The notes below the pieces were generated by a model. That model was not told the origin of the DNA. It did not search any database and saw nothing but the letters and a program-made list of their open reading frames with translations. Shown in pieces: positions 1 to 9,834 of a DNA stretch of 64,000 nucleotides. The translations under genes were made by a program, and so were the position numbers. The stretch spans positions 1-64,000 of the forward strand of contig NZ_JARVKV010000017.1 of assembly GCF_029813835.1 (NCBI RefSeq). The letters are read 5' to 3'. The DNA comes from Streptomyces sp. DH37 (lineage in GTDB: Bacteria > Actinomycetota > Actinomycetes > Streptomycetales > Streptomycetaceae). The stretch's first letter is position 1; each line of letters begins with the position of its first letter.

Positions 1-3
1 CCC

Positions 4-26
4 GGGGGGGGGGGGGGGGGGGGGGG
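4..26. repeat. 23-nt poly-G run at window start
   Basis: Positions 4-26 are an uninterrupted run of G after CCC. Such a homopolymer at the first bases suggests a contig edge or an assembly/sequencing artefact. Streptomyces telomeres are GC-rich and palindromic but usually do not start with a long G run, so a telomere is possible but not supported by this tract alone. Confidence 0.9.
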
Positions 27-76
27 CACCAGCCCGGCTCGGTCCGGCTGCCTCGGCCGCAGCGGCTCGCCGCAGC

Positions 77-101
77 CGCCCGGCGCCCTCCGCGCCGGGC
101 G
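77..101. other. GC hairpin near the window start
   Basis: Two perfectly complementary 10-nt arms (77-86 and 92-101) flank a 5-nt loop. A smaller 6-bp stem overlaps at 62-79. It could be a terminator for a gene left of the window or terminal palindrome sequence. I see no gene between 1 and 355. Confidence 0.6.
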
Positions 102-250
102 GCGCGGCCTGTCCGGACCGGGCCGGTGTCCCGACCGCTGCGCTGCTCCATCCAGCTTCTCCGCGACCCGTACCACGCGCGCCCGCGGCGGCCGGGATGC
201 CGGGGGAGGAGCCGGATGGAGCCCACCCGGGCCTCGGCCTCAGCAGGTGA

Positions 251-1750
<1,500 letters not shown>

Positions 1751-2021
1751 TGGGCTGACGTCCGTCTGCCGACGGCTCGCCGTGTCGGGAGGAGCCGGTG
1801 AGGCGGGCGGACCCCCACGGCCGGACCCGTACTCCGGTCCTCGGCTCACCGCGGACGCGTCCGCGCCCACCCGCGCCCCAAACGGACGTCACCCCGCCCG
1901 GCGGCGGCCCGGCCCCCTCGCCCCGCTCGGCCGCCGGATGGATCCTCCGCCGCCCCGAGACCGATGTCGGTGGTCACTGGAATACTGCCTCCGCCCGGGA
2001 CAGCGATACCAGGAGCCGTGC

Positions 2022-2444
2022 ATGGGAACGTGGGGGACCGGTCCGTTCGACAGCGACCTCGCCGCGGACTTCGTCGGTGAACTCGAAGGACTCGCCCCTC
2101 AGCAGGTCGTCGACGTGCTCGAGCGGGCCTTCCGGCGGGTCACGGGCTCCGCAGCGCGCGTGGACGGCGGAGACGGCACCGAAGCGGTGGCCGCAGCCGC
2201 GCTCGTGGCCAGTACCATCCCGGGCAGCCGGATCGCGATCGATCCTGAGGACGGCCCGAGGGAACCGCTGCCCGAGCTGCCCGCATCGCTCCGCACGTCG
2301 GCCGGGCGGGCACTGCATCGGGTGCTCCAGGACGCCTCGCAGTCGGCGGCGGGCCGGGTGGACGAGGCCGACGCCGAACAGTGGCGCCAGGAAGTGCAAC
2401 GGATCATGCGGGACCTCGGAACAAGCGCCGGCCACCGACGGTGA
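2022..2444 (+). CDS. DUF4259 domain protein
   Basis: A 140-aa cytoplasmic protein starting MGTWGTGPFDSDLAADF, the hallmark N-terminus of DUF4259. The rest is mostly helical, with an Asp/Glu-rich end. No function is established for the family. ATG 2022 follows AGGAGCCGTGC. A longer in-frame reading back to 1782 exists but lies before the conserved start and is unlikely to be translated. Confidence 0.85.
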   Translation: MGTWGTGPFDSDLAADFVGELEGLAPQQVVDVLERAFRRVTGSAARVDGGDGTEAVAAAALVASTIPGSRIAIDPEDGPREPLPELPASLRTSAGRALHRVLQDASQSAAGRVDEADAEQWRQEVQRIMRDLGTSAGHRR

Positions 2445-2581
2445 CCGCATCACGGAAAGTGAGCGGGAATCCGGGAATCGACGGCACCCTGACCCTCGCA
2501 GCGCCTCCCGCCCGTTCGGCCGTCCGGCAGTCGCCGGCTTCGAGGTGATCGGGGGAGGGCCGGTCCGGGGGGAGGGACGGC

Positions 2582-2884
2582 GTGACGGCGATCGGAGGGC
2601 TGCGTCCGGAGAGGGCGGCTCGGCTCGAGGCGCTCGTCGAGGAGTGCCGGCCGCTGTCGGCGGATGACGACGGGATGGCTGCGGTGCAGCGTCTGCTGAG
2701 CGAGCGCCGAATCGAGTTGCTTGATGCGGTGGTTGTCACGCGCGAGCTGCTTGGGGCGGGCCCCACGGCGCTTGGTGCGGCGAAGACGATCGTACTGGCG
2801 AGCCCGGGCAGGGGGCGTGAGCTGAGGGTGCACGATCAGTTCATGGCCGATCCGGAGCACGAGGGCGGTCCCGACGAGCAGTGA
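2582..2884 (+). CDS. conserved hypothetical protein, 100 aa
   Basis: GTG start at 2582 behind a GGGGGGAGGGACG stretch that can serve as ribosome binding site. The helical sequence includes RELLGAGPTALGAAKTIVLASP, which resembles small actinobacterial proteins of unknown role; I cannot name a family. No signal peptide or TM segment. High third-position GC supports coding. It ends about 70 bp before an IS21 remnant on the other strand. Confidence 0.6.
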   Translation: MTAIGGLRPERAARLEALVEECRPLSADDDGMAAVQRLLSERRIELLDAVVVTRELLGAGPTALGAAKTIVLASPGRGRELRVHDQFMADPEHEGGPDEQ

Positions 2885-2954
2885 GGCCGCTTCGCCGACC
2901 GGGGCGGCGGGCCCGGGGGCGGGATCCGCGGAGGTCAACCGGCCTGGCGGGCTC

Positions 2955-3227
2955 CTTGGCCCGGGTCCGGGCGGAGGCGAGGCGGCAGGAGTCGGTGCCG
3001 GTCTCGGCGATCGTGCCGTTGAAGACCAGACGGTCGATGACGGCCGCGCGGAGACGGGGGTCGGTGAACGTCCCGGTCCAGCCGGGGAAGGACTCGTTGG
3101 AGGCGACGGCCACGCTGTTCCTCTCCTCGCGCTCGGTCCGGGTCCGGAAGAGGAGTTCGGCGCCGCGGCGGTCCGGTTCCGTGCGGCCGAGCTCATCGAC
3201 GCGGAGCAGGCCGTCGAGCCCGCCTCC
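2955..3227 (-). pseudogene. istB: IS21-family IstB ATP-binding protein, 3' remnant
   Basis: About 90 residues read on the minus strand match the C-terminal half of IstB, the AAA+ helper of IS21 transposases: LLRVDELG (Walker B region, DELG), RRGAELLFRTRTEREERNS, then a TDPRLRAAVIDRLVFNGT segment. The Walker A half and the IstA transposase are absent and no proper start exists, so this is a decayed insertion sequence end. Confidence 0.75.
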
Positions 3228-3329
3228 CGTCCGTGACCGCACGCGACCGGCCTCGGCGATCCCGGAGCGCCGGGCCCCCGCTTGACGCGCGGGCGATGAG
3301 TTCGGACGGGAGATCGGGTCTGCCTTGGT

Positions 3330-3947
3330 ATGACTCGTATCATCGCTGACATCTCGGCCTCCCTGGACGGTTTCGTCACCGGACCCGACCCCGGCCCGGA
3401 CAACGGACTGGGGACCGGTGGCGAAGCCCTCCACACCTGGGCGTTCTCCGACGACCCCGACGACCGCCGGATCCTGCGCGAGGCGACCGCCCGCTCGGGC
3501 GCCGTCGTTCTCGGCCGCCGGCTGTTCGACGTGGTCGACGGGCCGAAGGGCTGGGACGACACGTCCGGCTACGGCGCCGGCGAGGTCGGCAAGCCCGCGC
3601 TCGTGGTGGTGACGAGCTCACCGCCGGAGTCGGTGCGGCTCACCGGCCTCGACTGGACGTTTGTCACCACCGGTCTGCCCGACGCCGTCGACGCCGCGCG
3701 CGAGCGCGCGCAGGCGGCGTCGTCGGACCGCGGCGAGGACCTCGACGTCGTCCTCATGGGCGGCGGCGCCACGATCGCCTCGGCGCTGGACGCCGGGCTG
3801 GTGGATGCGCTGACGCTGCACCTGGCGCCCGTCGTGCTGGGCGCGGGGACGCCGCTGTTCACCGGCGGAACGCGGCACACGCTGGCGCAGCGGAGCGTGA
3901 CCGCGACATCGAACGCGACGCACCTGACCTACGACGTCCTCCGGTGA
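3330..3947 (+). CDS. dihydrofolate reductase-fold (RibD_C) family protein
   Basis: 205 aa with the RibD C-terminal/dihydrofolate reductase-like fold: N-terminal MTRIIADISASLDGFVTGPD, a central LGRRLFDVVDG, and LMGGGATIASALDAGLVDALTLH near the C-terminus. Members bind NADPH and reduce pteridine-like or unknown substrates in the cytoplasm. The next gene starts 4 bp after this stop, so the two are probably cotranscribed. The specific substrate cannot be inferred. Confidence 0.88.
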   Translation: MTRIIADISASLDGFVTGPDPGPDNGLGTGGEALHTWAFSDDPDDRRILREATARSGAVVLGRRLFDVVDGPKGWDDTSGYGAGEVGKPALVVVTSSPPESVRLTGLDWTFVTTGLPDAVDAARERAQAASSDRGEDLDVVLMGGGATIASALDAGLVDALTLHLAPVVLGAGTPLFTGGTRHTLAQRSVTATSNATHLTYDVLR

Positions 3948-3951
3948 TCCG

Positions 3952-4794
3952 ATGACCACCGTCAACGTTCACGGGATCAGCTTGGGCGTCGAGTCGTTCG
4001 GTGACGACGACGCCCCACTCGTCCTGCTCGCGGGCGGGACCACGATGCTCTCCTGGCCCGACGCGCTCTGCGAGCGCCTTGCCGCCGGCGGACGCCGCGC
4101 GGTGCGCTACGACCTGCGCGACAGCGGGGAGTCGACGACGGCGGACCCGGAGGCGCCCGCCTACACCCTGCGCGACCTCGCCGCCGACGCGGCCGCCCTC
4201 GCCGACGCGCTCGGCGGCGGGCCCGCGCACCTGGCGGGGATCGGTGTCGGCGGGATGGTCGCCCAGGTGGCCGCACTCGACCACCCGAGCGCGTTCTCGG
4301 CGCTCACCTTGGTCGGCACCCGCGCTGTCGCGCCCGGGCCGACCGACGATGACCTCCCCGACCACGACCGGGCGGCGATGAGCCGGCTGTTCGCCCTTCC
4401 GATGCCCGACTGGGCCGACCGCGAGGCGGTGGCGGGGTTCGCCGCCGACAGCGCGGCGATCCTCGGCGACGACCCCGTCGCCGCGCGTGCGATCGCCGCG
4501 CGCGTCTGGGACCGCACGCCCGGCACCGCGCCCCCGGTCCAGATGTCCAACCAGATGGGCATGGTGTTCTCCAGGCTCGACTGCGGACCCCGCTGGCGCG
4601 AGCGCCTGCCCGGGATCGAGGTCCCCACGCTCGTCGTCCACGGTCGCCACGACCGGTTCTTCCCCGTCGGCAACGGGGAGGCGATCGCACGCGAGGTTCC
4701 CGGGGCGCGGCTGCTCGTCCTCGAGGCGGCCGCCACCGCGCTCCCCGACGCGGCGGTCGGCGAGGTCGCCGAGGCGATGCTCGCGCTCGGGTAG
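3952..4794 (+). CDS. alpha/beta-hydrolase-fold protein lacking catalytic Ser and His
   Basis: 280 aa with the full fold: oxyanion region LVLLAGGTTM, strand-turn-helix HLAGIGVGGMVAQ, and acid loop VVHGRHDRFFP. At the nucleophile elbow the usual Ser is Gly98 (GIGVGG instead of GxSxGG). At the usual His the sequence is EAAATALPD, placing Thr262 there. Only Asp234 of the triad is kept. It may be a binding or regulatory pseudo-enzyme, or decaying. It follows the RibD_C gene by 4 bp, so it lies in the same operon. Confidence 0.85.
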   Translation: MTTVNVHGISLGVESFGDDDAPLVLLAGGTTMLSWPDALCERLAAGGRRAVRYDLRDSGESTTADPEAPAYTLRDLAADAAALADALGGGPAHLAGIGVGGMVAQVAALDHPSAFSALTLVGTRAVAPGPTDDDLPDHDRAAMSRLFALPMPDWADREAVAGFAADSAAILGDDPVAARAIAARVWDRTPGTAPPVQMSNQMGMVFSRLDCGPRWRERLPGIEVPTLVVHGRHDRFFPVGNGEAIAREVPGARLLVLEAAATALPDAAVGEVAEAMLALG

Positions 4795-6249
4795 GGGACC
4801 GCGCGGGGTGCGGCGTCCGGCGTCCACCCGGTCCCTTCGGCTGGTCGGCCCGACGCGGAGCGGGTGGAGCCGACCGGGGAGCAGCCTCCACCGGGGAGAC
4901 CCGGCCCGCGGCCGGTTCAGGCGTGCACTGGCGGAGGGGGTCCGGGAGACGCCCGGGGGCTCGGCGATCCCGGCCCCTCCGCGCCGCCGCAGCAGGCGAC
5001 GCCGTCGTCCTCATGCCGGCCTGACCGGACTCCGGCTCTGCCCGGACTGCTTCACCGGCACCCCGTCCCGCCCCACTCCCGCCTCGGCGCGGGAGTGGGG
5101 ATGCCGCCGGACACGGTGCGGGGACAGCGGGCGCCCACACCTTCGGAGCAGCCCCGGCCCTCTTTCAGCGGCGCTGTGCTCCTTTCAGCCGTTCGATCCG
5201 GGTACCGAAAGTGGCGGCCTGACGGCCGAGGCCGCGCCGGTCGGGCGCCGGAGGTGGTCGGAACGGGAAGTCGCCGAGGAGGATTTCGGCCGGCTCGCCC
5301 GGAGGCAGGGGACGGGACGGGAGGCGGCAGCCGTGGTCGTGGACGAGGGTCGGGCACTGAGGGTGGAGCGCTCGCCGCATCGCCGACTACGCGGCCCCTA
5401 CCGGACTGTTCGGTTTGGCAGGCGGGTCTGCCCCGAGGCTGACCGCGCCGCTGTCGAACGCGGCCGTCGGCGTCCTGATCACGTCCGGGCCCAGACCGCG
5501 TGGGGACACCTCCAGCACGGCGGAGCCGGAGGTGGAGGCGCTGAGCGGCGCAACCTGTCGTGCGGGCCTCACCGTCACCCGCGCGCGCTGAAGCTTCTGG
5601 TCCCGTGCGGCGGTGGCCAGGGCTCGGAGCTCGGCGTTGCCCACAGTGAGCTGCCGACGCACCCTGGCGGCGGTTCAGTCGGCGACGTACACGCAGCGTG
5701 GACGGCGAACAGCGGCATCCGTTCGCCAGGGCGAGCGCGCGTCCTGGGTGCCTATCATGCTGGACCCCGACCAGCAGACACGGTCGTCATGAGAGGGCTG
5801 CGTCGTTGACCGTGCCCCGAATCTCCAGACAGCCGTCGCCTCCCTGCTCGTACAGGACGAGACCGAGCGCACCGGGGCACCGGCCGCCCACTGACATGCG
5901 GTCCGTTTGGCATGGCCAGACGCTGAAGCGTGAGCCCATGGCACCCACGAAGGGGCCGTACCGGCCCGCTCGAAGAGCGCTCCTCGCAGCCGGCGCACCA
6001 GCCATGGCATTCCCGTGCATCTGCCGTCGCTTTCACGGCAGCCCTCCATAACGGCCCTGTTCCGCATCTGTCCGCCCCACCTGAGGGCTTCCTCGGCAGT
6101 GACGTCGAGGGCCACGGACCCGGTTTCGGCGATGTGCTGCTGGTTGACGCACACGCTCCCGGCGACGGCACAGCGCGGCAACTCGGTTCGTCGGCAACCG
6201 TACGACCGCCTGGACGGACGAGGGCCGTAGGCATGCTGCCGCTCGCGGT
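4795..6249. other. 1.45-kb gap without a supported gene
   Basis: No frame shows a recognisable domain with a start and ribosome binding site. A minus-strand stretch near 6060-6180 (for example VNQQHIAETGSVALDVTAEE) and another near 5800-5900 look protein-like but are interrupted and unidentified; they may be decayed coding sequence. A hairpin lies at 5071-5100. Confidence 0.55.
5071..5100. terminator. 12-bp perfect hairpin, terminator-like
   Basis: CCCCACTCCCGC (5071-5082) pairs perfectly with GCGGGAGTGGGG (5089-5100) around a 6-nt loop. It lies about 280 bp downstream of the hydrolase-like gene. There is no T-tract, as is usual in these genomes. Confidence 0.5.
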
Positions 6250-6563
6250 CCGGGACTGCAAGACGGTCGGCTCTGTCTTGCATTCGGTGACGGCGGATCG
6301 TGAGCATGGGGTAGCTCTGCCTCGCGAAGGGTGCGGTCGGTGCTCTGACCTCGATGCTCCGAAGTGGATGGCGATGCATCGGAGTCGCTGAGTCCGTCGC
6401 GCCGAACTCCCGTGGACAGACACCGAGCCGATCGGTCGGCCTCCGGAGAGCGACCGCCGTGGCGCGCGGAACTGTGAGTTCATGATCGATGTCCTGCCTG
6501 TCGCCGCCGTTACTGCCCGTCACTACCGGATGTGAGACAGAGCCGACCGTCTTGCAGTTCCGG
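6250..6563. mobile_element. MITE-like element, copy 1 (314 bp)
   Basis: Two 30-nt terminal inverted repeats (6250-6279 and 6534-6563) match at 28 of 30 positions; both contain the core CTGCAAGACGGTCGGCTCTG or its complement. There is no transposase inside. The interior shares blocks with 49710-50028, for example ATCGTGAGCA and GCATCGGAGTCGCTGAGTC. I see no clear target duplication. It ends about 160 bp before the acyl-CoA dehydrogenase gene. Confidence 0.7.
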
Positions 6564-6726
6564 CGGGCTTGGGAGGGTGGGCTTCGGAGGCCGGGCAGCG
6601 GGGTAGCGAGACAGTGCACAGCCAACCGCCGACCTGCACGTCGTTGATCGACTGGCCGAGTGCGGCGCGGTGTTCGCGTGCGGCGGAGTCCCACCACGTC
6701 ACGTCGAGCGAGGGGAGGCAACACAC

Positions 6727-7905
6727 ATGGACTTCGGTTGGTCACGTGAAGAGCGCCTGCTCGCCGAGGAGCTTGTCGAGGAGATCGCATCGTGGCAGCT
6801 GTCACCGGGCGAGCGCGGCAGGTCCTTCACCGCCGCTGAGTGGTCGCTGTGCGGGAAGGCGGGATTGCTGGGCTGGGCCATGCCGACCGAGTACGGCGGC
6901 CGGGGTATGGGCGCGCTGAGCACAGCGAACGCCTTCGAGACCATGGGGTTCGCCTGTTCCGATACGGGTCTGGCGTTCAGCGCCGCAGCGCACCTGTTGG
7001 CCTGCGGCATGCCCATCGCGGAGTTCGGCAGCCCCGAGATGAAGGAGACCTGTCTGCCGCGGCTCAGCTCGGGGCAGTGGGTCGGAGCCAATGGCGTCAC
7101 CGAGGAACAGGCGGGATCCGATGTGTTCTCGCTCAGTACCACCGCCGAACGCTGCGATGACGGATATGTGCTCAATGGGCGCAAATCGTTCGTGAGCAAC
7201 GGTCCTGCCGCCGACGTGTTCGTCATCTATGCCCGCACGGATCCTTCATTGGGAGCTTTGGGTATCTCGGCGTTCGTCGTCCCCAAAGGCACGCACGGCC
7301 TGATCGTCGGGCCGCCCCAGGAAAAGGTCGGGCTGCACAGCTGCCCCGCCGGGTACGTCGATCTGGTCGAGTGCCGGGTGGGCCGGGAGAACCTCCTCGG
7401 GCCGGAGGGCGCTGGCATGTCGATATTCAAGCGAACCATGCAATGGGAACGCTCCTGTCTCACCGCGATCTACCTCGGGACCGCCAAGCGCCTTCTCTCG
7501 CTCACTTCCGACCACTGTGCCGCCCGGAAGCAGTTCGACAGGCCGCTCGCCCAGCACCAAGCCGTCGCCCACACGCTCGCCCGGCTGCACGTGCGGCTGG
7601 AAGCCGGCAGGCTTCTCGTCTACCGAGCCTGTTGGCTCCTGGACCAGGGCGACAAGTCGCTGACGCCGGCGTCGATGGCGAAAGTGTCGGTGAGCCAGCT
7701 GGCACTGGACGTGAGCACGACGGCCACACACCTCTTCGGAAGCCTCGGAATCTGGGGGAACAGCCCGCTCGGCCACAGCGTCGTCGACGCCCTTCCGGCC
7801 TCGCTCTTCTCAGGCAGCACCGAGATGCAGTACGACATCATTTCCTCCGAACTGGGGATCACGCAGGCCGAACCCATCCGCATCGACCACGATCGGGCTT
7901 TCTGA
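6727..7905 (+). CDS. acyl-CoA dehydrogenase-like flavoprotein, PltE/AnaB type
   Basis: 392-aa FAD enzyme likely oxidising an aminoacyl or prolyl group held on the neighbouring carrier protein. The N-terminal helical domain is followed by the FAD loop GVTEEQAGSDVFSLSTTA and KSFVSNGPAADVF, then a C-terminal helical domain. The candidate base is E241 in QWERSC, the isovaleryl-CoA-dehydrogenase/prolyl-carrier-dehydrogenase position; the site used by medium-chain enzymes is Ser here (LFSGSTEMQ). ATG 6727 follows GAGGGGAGG. The stop overlaps the next start (TGATG), so translation is coupled. Confidence 0.88.
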   Translation: MDFGWSREERLLAEELVEEIASWQLSPGERGRSFTAAEWSLCGKAGLLGWAMPTEYGGRGMGALSTANAFETMGFACSDTGLAFSAAAHLLACGMPIAEFGSPEMKETCLPRLSSGQWVGANGVTEEQAGSDVFSLSTTAERCDDGYVLNGRKSFVSNGPAADVFVIYARTDPSLGALGISAFVVPKGTHGLIVGPPQEKVGLHSCPAGYVDLVECRVGRENLLGPEGAGMSIFKRTMQWERSCLTAIYLGTAKRLLSLTSDHCAARKQFDRPLAQHQAVAHTLARLHVRLEAGRLLVYRACWLLDQGDKSLTPASMAKVSVSQLALDVSTTATHLFGSLGIWGNSPLGHSVVDALPASLFSGSTEMQYDIISSELGITQAEPIRIDHDRAF

Positions 7906-8228
7906 TGACCGACACGAGCCGGCCGGAAGGCGATGGGGCGAGCTCCTGTGACCGTGAGATCCGTCTGCTCATACGGGAATATATCGCGACCCTGGTGACG
8001 GCCGCGGATGGAGAGCTGGAAATCACGGACAGCTCCCCGATTCTGGAATGGGGACTACTGAACTCTCTCACCGTGACCCGTCTGATTGCCTTCCTCGAAC
8101 GGACCTTCCACATCAAGGTGAGCGCGGCGGACGTCAATGGTGGAAACTTCCGGACAGTTCACCACATCGCTGATCTCGTGCGACGCTGCCGAGATGCGGA
8201 TGCGGCGCCGGACGACACCAGGTTGTGA
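7905..8228 (+). CDS. stand-alone acyl/peptidyl carrier protein
   Basis: 107 aa with the four-helix carrier fold. The phosphopantetheine motif is ILEWGLLNSLTVTRL, with Ser54 as attachment residue; the usual Asp before Ser is Asn53. ATG 7905 overlaps the previous stop. By family knowledge, free carrier proteins beside a stand-alone adenylation enzyme and a PltE-like dehydrogenase carry an amino acid through oxidation. The substrate is inferred, not visible. Confidence 0.87.
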   Translation: MTDTSRPEGDGASSCDREIRLLIREYIATLVTAADGELEITDSSPILEWGLLNSLTVTRLIAFLERTFHIKVSAADVNGGNFRTVHHIADLVRRCRDADAAPDDTRL

Positions 8229-8234
8229 GAAATC

Positions 8235-8996
8235 ATGGAAAATCTGACCTTGGAAAACGGTCCCGTCGAATACTTCCGGGTGCCGGGCGGTTCATCCCTC
8301 AGCCCGATGGTCATGCTCCACGAGGGGCTGGGAAGCGCTGTTTCGTGGGGCGCGTTCCCGCGAAGGCTCGCCCGGCTCACCGGCCGGGATGTGGTGTCCT
8401 ACTCCCGATACGGCTACGGCGGCTCGGGCCCGTGTGCCGTACCGCGGAGCAAGGCGTTCCTTCACGACGAGGCGATGCGGGTTCTGCCGGAACTGATCGA
8501 CCGGCTCCGGCTAGTTCGACCTGTCCTGGTCGGCCACTGCGATGGGGCCTCGATCGGCATCATCCACGCCGGCAGCGGGCGGGCGGACCTGTCCGGGCTC
8601 ATCCTGCTGGCACCGCATTCCTTCATCGATTCAGCCACCCGCACCAGGCTGATGGCGCTGCGGCAGAGCTTCGCCGACGGTGAGCTGGCTTCGCGACTCG
8701 CGCTCTACCACCCCGATCCGGCCGGAGTCTTCCGCCCCTGGAGCGACATCTGGACCTCGGAGGCGTTCCAGGATTTCGACATCTCCGCGTATGCCGAGCG
8801 CATCGACTGTCCCGTCCTCGTCATGCAGGGTGTGGAGGACCAGGCCGGCACAATGGCGCAACTGGACCTCCTGCAAGCCAGGGTTCCATCGCCTGTGACG
8901 CGTATAGATCTGGAGGCTTGCGGCCATGACCCCCACCTGGAAATGCCGGATGCCGTGGAAGGGTACATCGCGAAGTTCCTGCTGGGGATGCAGTGA
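8235..8996 (+). CDS. alpha/beta hydrolase or thioesterase with Cys nucleophile
   Basis: 253 aa. The nucleophile elbow reads LVGHCDGASIG, so Cys102 replaces the usual Ser. Asp202 (GVEDQAG) and His231 (ACGHDPHLEMP) complete a Cys-Asp-His triad. Most relatives have GHSDG here. Given its place inside the carrier-protein operon it probably releases or transfers the carrier-bound product, or removes wrong groups. It starts 6 bp after the carrier gene. Confidence 0.85.
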   Translation: MENLTLENGPVEYFRVPGGSSLSPMVMLHEGLGSAVSWGAFPRRLARLTGRDVVSYSRYGYGGSGPCAVPRSKAFLHDEAMRVLPELIDRLRLVRPVLVGHCDGASIGIIHAGSGRADLSGLILLAPHSFIDSATRTRLMALRQSFADGELASRLALYHPDPAGVFRPWSDIWTSEAFQDFDISAYAERIDCPVLVMQGVEDQAGTMAQLDLLQARVPSPVTRIDLEACGHDPHLEMPDAVEGYIAKFLLGMQ

Positions 8997-9011
8997 AAAA
9001 GGTGTGATCTC

Positions 9012-9809
9012 ATGAATGCGGCACGCACGCCTTCCCCCGGCGGGAATGGTTACGCCGACTACTTCCCCGGCGGTGACCAATCGGAGGCATGCCGACTACG
9101 GGCGCTCTCGGCCGGATACGACCCGGCCAGCCGAGCTGTCCTGCAACCCCTCGTCCTGCAGGCGCGTAGGATCCTCGACCTGGGAAGCGGGCCGGGGCAT
9201 CTCGTCAGATGGATCGCCGACGTCACCTCAGGCAAGGGGAGCGTCCACGCTGTAGATCTCGACATATCTGCCATCACACCCGGCGCGGGCCTCACTGCAC
9301 AGCAAGCGGACATCACCGCGCCGGATTTCGATCCAGGGCGATTCGACATCGTCCACGCGCGATTCACTCTCGGACACATCCCGGCTCGCGAGGACGTGCT
9401 GCGCCGCATGTACTCCTGGACACGGCCCGGCGGATGGATCGTCGTCAGCGATTTCGCCGAGTTGGGAACGCCCGCCCCCACTTCCGCCTATGAGCAAGTC
9501 CTCGTCGGACTGTGCCGCACCATGGCACATATCGCCGGTTCGGACATGAACTTCGGCAGGCGTCACGCCGCGTCGCTCGCCTCGCTGGGACTCAGGAACA
9601 TCGGACTCAGGGCGGACACACCAGCATTCCGCGCCAAGACACCGCTGGCCGACTTCTGGTCCGCCACCATCTCCAAGGTGCAACCGCAGATCCAGGAACA
9701 CGCCGCTGTCTCCGCAGCCACCATCAAGGACGCGCTCAGCGAGCTGAATGACCCCGACCGGCTGGAACTATCGCTCCCCATGATCACCTCATGGGGGCAG
9801 AGACAGTGA
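9012..9809 (+). CDS. class I SAM-dependent methyltransferase
   Basis: 265 aa with the Rossmann methyltransferase core: motif I ILDLGSGPGHLVRWIA, acidic strand end HAVDLDISAITPG, motif III-like FDIVHARFTLGHIPARED and RPGGWIVVSD. The C-terminal part is a cap region. It sits between the hydrolase and the adenylation gene, so it likely tailors the operon product; O- or N-methylation cannot be told. Confidence 0.88.
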   Translation: MNAARTPSPGGNGYADYFPGGDQSEACRLRALSAGYDPASRAVLQPLVLQARRILDLGSGPGHLVRWIADVTSGKGSVHAVDLDISAITPGAGLTAQQADITAPDFDPGRFDIVHARFTLGHIPAREDVLRRMYSWTRPGGWIVVSDFAELGTPAPTSAYEQVLVGLCRTMAHIAGSDMNFGRRHAASLASLGLRNIGLRADTPAFRAKTPLADFWSATISKVQPQIQEHAAVSAATIKDALSELNDPDRLELSLPMITSWGQRQ

Positions 9810-9834
9810 CGCCTGGACCGTTCGCGATGAGCGG

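Noticed and set aside
5675..6805. 376-aa minus-strand open frame
   Set aside because: Covers the MITE-like element and gap; no consistent domain, amino-acid content irregular.
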